A DNA stretch of 64,000 bases. Source: Chiridota heheva. Taxonomy: Eukaryota > Echinodermata > Holothuroidea > Apodida > Chiridotidae. The stretch lies in contig JAIGNY010002020.1 in NCBI GenBank assembly GCA_020152595.1, forward strand, positions 2,182,501 to 2,246,500, in the 5' to 3' direction. This document shows positions 57,901-64,000 of the stretch, piece by piece. The notes below the pieces were generated by a model. It was not told the origin of the DNA and ran no database searches. It saw nothing but the letters and a program-made list of their open reading frames with translations. The translations under genes were made by a program, and so were the position numbers. Position 1 is the stretch's first letter, and each line of letters begins with the position of its first letter.

Positions 57901-60900
57901 ATTTCCACATGAATGGTATCGTTTAGATGGTAGATGTGGCGGTTGTTGAGAATCGAAACGATCGACGTGTAAGGGCCGGTAATTCTGTCTGGTATTATTA
58001 AGCTGGAATATTTCCGAAACGATGTGACATTTGAAGACTTCTTTTCTCCCCTCATCCGCTAGAATTGAATTTAAGAAAAGAGATATTTTCACATGTACCC
58101 AAACATGAATACAAATGTATATGTACATATAGGTTATAAAATGGTTCAAATTTGGTCAATGTTTGAACACGACTGGACTATTCACCCGAGAAGGAGGTCG
58201 CAATTTGGTCAACTTTCTTTCGGGACTTAAAAACTGATAAATGATATGGCCGATATTCACTTTTCAAACCTGTGTACCGCTCAAGATATAGTATACTGGC
58301 ATAGCATGCCTTGCATGAACAGTTCTCCTGCATTTGGGAATACATGTAGGCGTTGAGGGAATGAGTTTTGGAGTCACTGGGCGTTCAGTAGTCTATGCTC
58401 CAGACTTTAAAAAGAGCTTTTAAAATGATTTTACCCAACACGGTTTGCTACCCTCAATTTTTTTGCAGTGTGTAATTAACATATCTCTGGGTGTTGAAGA
58501 AAGGATGGTGGAATTTTGAACAGACACTGCAAAAGTGTCAGTTGTTAGCAAAATCCAAGATGGCTGCCAAAAACAAAACAAAAACACTAAAAAAGTCAAA
58601 AAATATACTTTTGCCTATAACTTTTCCCCTAATTGATGGAATTGGCTTATTTTTTGACTGTAATCTGTAGATTTGAACACAGAATGTCATGCAATGCATA
58701 CTACAGTATTAAGGGCTTGACTGTCTACTTTGGGGGTGCCTAAAATTGGAAAACTATAGCTTCAAAATCAAAAGATAAATTATGTCTTTAACTGCAGGTA
58801 AGGCTAAACAAAGAAACTCAATCCAATGTTGTCATGTTCATTCAGTAGGAACATGTCTGTGGTTTAATATATTATGGAAATGTTTCCTCATTAGGGGTCA
58901 AATTGGAATAATTTAAAAATGGCTGACAAAGTCCTAAAATAAGCCCAAAATATGAAAAATCGTGATTTTAGCTTATAACTTCCAGCCTAACTAAGCAATG
59001 TGTCTGAAATTGTATTGATTTTAAAAACCTGACATGAAAACGTTTTGGAGGGTTTTAAGTTTTTGCACAATTGTGCTAAATTTTGGTTGAAAATTCATAT
59101 TTTTGGTCAAAAAATGAATATATTGATGGAAAATTAAACAAATTCATGATTGAGTTCAAACAAAAAGGCGTTGTAAAGGAAAAATCGTTCCATGGTTCTC
59201 TATGATACTCATGTGGTATATACCTCTGTTTGATATTCATGCGAGGTATAAGCGAATTCTCACTTCGTATGGACAAATCCAAATTGGCTGTCAAATTCTT
59301 TAAATAAGCCAAAAATAGGCAGAATTCATGTGTTTTGCTCATAACTCCCAGCCAACTCCCAGCCTAATCAAGCAATGTGTCTGAAATTTTGCTGATGTTA
59401 CAAACCTGACATGCCAAATTGTCGAGAGAATTTTACATTTGCACACTGTCCTTGTTTTGGAGTGAAAAGTCATAGTTTTGGTCAACAATTGTATGTATGG
59501 CCTAGATTTTATAGTAAAATAAATAAATTTATGATTGACTTTTACATAAAGGTCTTGAAGACTATTTCCATGGTTGTTTATGGTATCCATGTCAAAGTAA
59601 CAACTCCCTGGTACCACAACTGGTTATCAAAGGCCGTGGACATTGACTTGGTTGTCGATGTTATGTCTGTCCGTACGTCGTATCTGTATTCTCGTCCGGG
59701 TTGTATTAAGCGTTTCGTGATAGCATTTTTACTACCATAACCGAATACGCAGGCGACGACCCCGTCATTGTAATTGTGTGTTTACTCGTCGTCGTCGATA
59801 GGCCCGATGGGTAATTGCCAATTTGGTTCTAGCTATACAGGCGTATATTCTGGAGGTGGGAGAATATCCTCTCGACTTTTTGGCTGGGGTGGCCCAAGTA
59901 ATCATCACCTACTTCTTAACCAATAGTACCCACCATTCACATGAAAACAGCGTTCCGTACAGTAGGCTATATGCTCTTCCCATTTACGGAATACTAATGG
60001 AGCTAGTGGAAAGTGCTTCAGTCAGTCAGTTGATTTGCAGCGAGTTAGCGTTTGGAAAAGAGCCTACTGCCCCTAAACCGTCGTTACGTTGATTGAAATC
60101 GAATTTGCCAATTTGTAAGATTTGAAACTAATCAGGACTTCAGAGACATGAGCATAGGACACATCACTTCACAGGGGGAGGGAACAGAACCCAAAACGAT
60201 ACCCATTTACAAGCGAAATCTTTTCACTGGTAAAGTATATTTTTATCAAACAGCACCTCGCATTGTACGGAAATCCCCTGATAATTGGCTATTTTTCTTT
60301 TACAAACTAAAGTTCCCCAATTTTACCTCCAACCCGGTATCAAAAAATGTAACTGCTCCCCCCTCCCCCTCCCTCCATTCGGGCGGCAGCATGATACGCA
60401 ATTTTTCGGGCAAATTTTTGATAAATATATAAACGTACAAAAGAAGTGAAATTAATTAGATTAATTAATCATAAATGGGAGAATTGAAAATTCATATTTT
60501 AACTTTGTGTTTTTGATTCCCTTTTTAAAATAGTATGAAAAAATCATGTTTGATATGTCCGTGTTTATCATTATCGACTAGTTTTACTTCATGATATATT
60601 CATATGACATGTTTGGCGGGAACACTAAATTGTTTCAAAAATTTGTTGCTGAGCCGCATGCATTGTCCATTTCAGTACTAATTATCTGATAAGGAAGTTA
60701 CGCACCGGAACCACAAAACTTAACATGTGCAAGCGGCTACCATAGTTGTCAAAGTAACAACTCCCTGGTGGTACACTGGCGTGTCTACCCAACCCAGGCT
60801 TGAACCCAGGGCCTCGTGGTCTGTAGACATGTATGATAACCGCTACACCACAGTTGGTAGATATCGGGCCTATTATATTTAAACATTGCTGCTTTTACAA

Positions 60901-61133
60901 TTATTGGCACTTACCTGCGCTACAGTTACAGGAGAAACATAGCTTGTCATATTTGCATCAATAGTAGCTTCGGCGTAATTTACTCCTTTGACATGCGGCT
61001 CTATTAGAAAGTTCCATTGTGTGTTGATAATATATACAAAAATTACAGCAAAAGTAGCTGAAGTTAGTAGGTAATTTCGTGGCCTACTAGAAAGGTAACG
61101 ATGTTTGGATTTAAAATCATACGAAGTTGCCAT
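54270..61133 (-). CDS. NXPE family protein (neurexophilin-like and PC-esterase domains), whole spliced gene
   Basis: Four coding exons on the minus strand: 61133-60915, 58058-57570, 56875-56703 and 54996-54270. They give 1608 nt, or 535 aa plus stop. The product starts with a short basic cytosolic tail and one hydrophobic segment (about residues 21-38), giving a type II membrane topology. A neurexophilin-like domain follows (about 95-215, with SIVSILNNRHIYHLNDTIHV and DHDNGTYSAYF), then a Cys-rich linker (exon 3) and a PC-esterase/SGNH-like domain with YFYGDSTCKQ (Ser about 379). NXPE proteins belong to the GDSL/SGNH-related PC-esterase superfamily; their substrates are mostly unknown. The stop at 54270 comes before the conserved Asp/His block, which is present in another frame just downstream. 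Confidence 0.9.
54997..56702. other. NXPE intron 3 with repeat debris
   Basis: Contains a G-run near 55855-55872 and G/T-rich, gene-free repeat debris at 55900-56530 with GGCGCCCTTTTGAAA-like repeats. A 122-codon minus frame at 55477-55845 shows no recognisable domain. Confidence 0.45.
56703..56875 (-). CDS. NXPE-like gene exon 3 (Cys-rich linker)
   Basis: Acceptor TTTCTATAG|, donor AG|GTAAG. It starts in phase 0 and ends in phase 2. Encodes residues 237-293: LCNYTDPLIRSPFFCSRPKN and FKCGDLNMFQYDP, then a short helical stretch. The Cys pattern and the C-x-Y-T motif are typical of NXPE proteins between the two domains. Confidence 0.87.
56876..57569. other. NXPE intron 2
   Basis: No gene; a CA/CG-rich simple stretch occurs near 57421-57450. 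Confidence 0.45.
57570..58058 (-). CDS. NXPE-like gene exon 2 (neurexophilin-like domain)
   Basis: Acceptor TTCAATTCTAG|, donor CAG|GTAAAT, both phase 0. Encodes residues 74-236. Visible family landmarks are NNRHIYHLNDTIHVEINAKD, RRKKSGGDLFRAIIF, the DHDNGTYSAYFVLPWTGSVQ strand motif, and the Cys near the end (TCSISPFQ). Confidence 0.9.
58540..59590. repeat. Three degenerate tandem segments in NXPE intron 1
   Basis: Two clear copies (about 58917-59220 and 59282-59590) share AGCAATGTGTCTGAAATT, AACCTGACATG, TTTTGGTCAA and a CCATGGTT near the end. A weaker third copy starts near 58553 (ATGGCTGCCAAAAAC). The period is about 365 bases. Confidence 0.72.
59590..60769. other. Segment bounded by an exact 23-bp direct repeat
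   Basis: TGTCAAAGTAACAACTCCCT plus GGT occurs at 59590-59612 and 60747-60769. The roughly 1.13 kb between has no gene. It could be a duplication scar or the edges of two copies of one repeat. Confidence 0.6.
60785..60862 (-). ncRNA. tRNA-like sequence (SINE-type or tRNA pseudogene)
   Basis: On the minus strand: A-box TGGTGTAGCGGTTATCA, then B-box GGGTTCAAGCC with tRNA-like spacing. The T-stem has a mismatch and no clean acceptor stem forms. It lies in NXPE intron 1, about 50 bases from exon 1. Confidence 0.45.
60915..61133 (-). CDS. NXPE-like gene exon 1 (signal anchor)
   Basis: Encodes residues 1-73. MATSYDFKSKHRYLSSRPRN is basic and cytosolic; YLLTSATFAVIFVYIINT is the predicted signal anchor; the rest begins the lumenal stem. 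The start context is TTAGTATGG, with A at -3 and G at +4. The donor is CAG|GTAAGT, phase 0. Confidence 0.85.
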
Positions 61134-62160
61134 ACTAAGTCTTCCGAGTCTTCTTTAGGCAAAACCTTTGAGGGTAATTTTCCACATTGTATAAATTGTT
61201 GAATTAACTGTATTCCTGGTAAACCTGTACCATACCCTCATAAACTTTAAGATCATCATGCAGATTATCATATACATGCGCTGAACTTACAACCGAATCA
61301 ATTACCAGTTCTGACAGAGGATGTTGTTTTTCTTCTTGAACTGTTCATCTGCAGTGATGTATTGTTGCAACATTACAATAGGATCTTAGATTCTTTTGTT
61401 AGTTTCGATAACGGCCCTCTTGAATGACTTAATATTCACTAAGGTTATTGTTGCGAACATCATGCACACTCGCTCTAAAAATCAATTTCCACGGATACGC
61501 AGTCAAACAGTACTCAGCTTGTACAGACGATGAGATGAAGATAAATTTGGGCTCTGTCTATCTCATATTTACCAAATTTCATTGATTTTAGATATAGAAA
61601 ATGATACAATTCCTCTTTACCATGTTTACGTTTCTGAAGACTTTTTTTCATGGTCCTACTGACTGACTGGGGGCGTGACTGAGGGCGGTCCTGAGGGCGG
61701 GTCTCTATAGGCAGAAGCAACTGCCGTATATGTTGAAAGCATGTTCACAGTAGTATAGCTTTGATAGGGTGCGACTCTCCTCCCCCAGTGGCGTACTCAG
61801 GATTTTCATATGAAGGAGGAGAAAGGGGGTGGGGAAGGGGGGGGGAGGGAGGGGGGGAAGGGGAAGGGGGGGGGGGGAAGGAGGGGGAATTAAAGCGACA
61901 AGATATGTAGTGGTGACACCAAAGCTCTCACAAAATTGACATTTCAAGGGCAAAAACGTATGTCACAATGCATAGTAAGAAGTGGTATTATACAGTCAAA
62001 ATTCATGTCAAAGAGAGATATAATACACCATATACAAAACACAAAAACATGAAAACGCATAATGTGCAAATATATTGTTTACTACAATATAATTTACTAC
62101 AAACTTGTGTAAATGTTGTCAAACTTTTAAAACAAGCCTGTTCTGTATCACGTGCCCCCT
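61134..62160. other. Upstream of the NXPE-like gene; G-rich tract
   Basis: It should hold the NXPE promoter and 5' UTR, but no clear TATA or initiator is seen. At 61790-61890 a GTGGCGTACTCAGGAT-type repeat edge leads into a purine tract with many G runs. Confidence 0.5.
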
Positions 62161-62224
62161 GACACCCTTCTCCCCTCTCTCTCTCTCTCTCCCTTCTCCC
62201 CCTCTCTCTCTCTCTCTCTCTCTG
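62160..62224. repeat. (CT)n microsatellite
   Basis: Pyrimidine tract of CT repeats broken by CCCTTCTCCCC. Confidence 0.95.
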
Positions 62225-62759
62225 TCTTAGTTCATGTATTAAAATACAAAATCGCACAAATGTTTAATACATTATTACCAAAGAACCCCCTTTTTCTGAG
62301 AAAGTGCCTGTTTGAAATCTGAAAACATAATAAGCACTTGGAATGTCAAAGCTTGTTGAAGTATTCGAACAGTTCTGACCATTTGACGAATCTATACACT
62401 CGGATAAAAAAAACAACACCTAATGTTGAACGTCGTGTTCCCATTTCCCTTTTTTCAAGTTGCAGGAATAAAGTGTCCTGTTATAATAATTATAAAAAAA
62501 GTAATGCGGCATATTCCTAAATATCACGAAAAACCGACCACAAACATGAATAGAGACTTATAGGTAGCAACATAATGAGCTTAACATATACAGAAAACAT
62601 TTATTCCAAACATGAAACATAAATAAAAATCTTTCTGTACTTCTATCATCTTTCCATGATCATTGATAGTGTAAATATTGCATTCCTAGTGCCTTTGTTT
62701 ACAACAAAACCCAATTGTGTCTCTGAAATTTATGGCCGGATACTATTTCTCATCCTGGA

Positions 62760-63420
62760 CATTAGAACGCAAGCAAAACCTTGGTGATATGGCTCATCAA
62801 GCTAATGGTCCTGTGTAGTTCGCATTCTGTTGCACCTGGTTTCTTGGAAGATTTGCTCATATCTGGTGGTATCTCTCCTGTATCATATATCATATTTAAA
62901 AGCCTAGTTATAGTTCCAATGCCTACATCTTCAAGAGTCACAAAACTTAAATTGGCATTTTGTCAGGTCCTGATGCTTTGCCATGTTTCATGTTACTGAT
63001 GGCTCTTTGCACTTCCTCTTTTAGTATTGGTGGGCCCTCCATGTTCTTTTTACCGGTAGGTTTTTCTCCTCTGTTATCATCAAAGAGTTCTTCGATGTAT
63101 TCTGACCATCGGTGTACGATGTCCTGTTTGTCCATGAGGATGGTACCACCTTCTGATTTAATGCAACCTGTTTGTGTGCACGTTTTCCTGTTAGTTCTCT
63201 GACTTTTTCATGCATGTATTTACTGTTTATGTTACGTGTATTATCAATTTCTTTGCACTGTTGATTGATCCAGGCTTCTTTGCCTTCATTGCATATTTTA
63301 TTTACTACTCTGTTTAATTAATGATATCTTTCATCATCATCCTTTGCTAATCGTCTTGTTTCCATTAAAACCTGTTCAACTAACGTTCAAAGGAAAAAAT
63401 CATAGGTTTCTCTTTGTGAT
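62760..63420 (-). mobile_element. Fragment of a non-LTR (RTE-like) retrotransposon reverse transcriptase
   Basis: Minus-strand frames read, in order: NEGKEAWINQQCKEIDNTRN, YMHEKVRELTGKRAHKQ, then HRWSEYIEELFDD, ILKEEVQRAISNMKHGKASG-PDK, and ISLMSHITKVLL. This is the linker and start of the RT domain of RTE-like endonuclease/RT elements. Frame changes between blocks and missing ends show a dead 5'- and 3'-truncated copy. Confidence 0.82.
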
Positions 63421-63429
63421 GTCACAAAA

Positions 63430-64000
63430 TGGAAATAAAATTTGCATAATTGATTATAATCCATAAAAAGTTAAAATCCAGACTCAAGCCATGCATTAGA
63501 CCTGTGCTTATCCCCAGAACATGCATCTCTTCTGGCTGCCTGGATAGGTCGCCATATTGACCTCAGCAGTGCTGGTAATCATTTAACAGCAGAGGGGACT
63601 GGAGCAAGTAGTTATAAAGTGACTTGCTCAAGGACACAACGAGGCGCTCGCGAGGGGGAAGCCAAACCCGGTACCTTTTACATACAAGCGCGATTATTAT
63701 AGTTTCATTGTTTATATAGTATTTTTCCCAATTAAACTCAAGTTGTTTCGATTTCTTCATTGATCTTTAAATAAAACAAGACGTCATCGATTTCCTTCAT
63801 GTAGCTCCAGCTATTCCGCATGTGACAGTGACACATGGTCTAATCATAGTTTGATTTGACCAAAGAGTTGATTTTCTTGTACAACGGCGCCGGAACGTTT
63901 TTTTAATTTAGAGGGGGAGGGGGGGGGGGAGGAGGTGAGGGGGACATTTGTTAGTGTAGGTATAAGGGCCCGGTGGGGTCCAGGGGCGAAGCCTCGGTGG
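63430..64000. repeat. Interspersed repeat debris
   Basis: Includes GTGACTTGCTCAAGGACACA, a motif common in dispersed repeats of aquatic animals, then a G-run at 63911-63932 and a GGGGTCCAGGGGCGAAGCC edge running off the window. Family not identified. Confidence 0.45.

Overview
This is an AT-rich animal genomic window with long introns, canonical GT-AG splicing and dense interspersed repeats. It holds one spliced splicing-factor gene on the + strand and one spliced NXPE-family gene on the - strand, arranged convergently (tail to tail). The NXPE gene, a DIRS-like retroelement, several non-autonomous hAT-like elements and an RTE-like LINE fragment together suggest an invertebrate deuterostome such as an echinoderm. 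That placement is an inference from gene and repeat content, not a direct identification.

Layout. Positions 1-5333 are upstream or 5' noncoding sequence with two non-autonomous DNA transposons. Positions 5390-41542 carry a 12-coding-exon SRRM2/CWC21/RSR-2 orthologue of 432 aa: an N-terminal cwf21 region, then short Lys/His- and Arg/Ser-rich exons. All 11 coding introns are phase 2. A candidate alternative RS-type last exon lies at about 51.03-51.18 kb. The introns hold most of the repeats: a TTAA-flanked element with a tRNA-like core, a hAT-like element split by a 7.1 kb decayed DIRS-like retrotransposon (gag-like, RT, RNase H, tyrosine recombinase, inverted terminal repeats), further hAT-like elements with perfect 8-bp target duplications, and minisatellites of 42 and 18 bp. 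Between the two possible gene ends (41.5-51 kb) lie another hAT-like element, a 37-bp hairpin minisatellite, tRNA-like SINE-type sequences and a 21-bp minisatellite.

Positions 54064-61133 (- strand) carry a four-exon gene for a type II membrane protein with a neurexophilin-like domain and a PC-esterase domain with a GDST motif. The last exon stops early, and the conserved Asp/His C-terminal block continues in another frame. Positions 61134-64000 hold simple repeats, a fragment of a non-LTR reverse transcriptase and other repeat debris.

The two genes have no evident functional link: one is a nuclear spliceosome component, the other a secretory-pathway or cell-surface protein. The most interesting structures are the nested transposons in SRRM2 intron 2, the DNA transposon carrying a tRNA-like core, the uniformly phase-2 RS exon series with alternative ends, and the apparent one-base frame breaks near the 3' ends of both genes.
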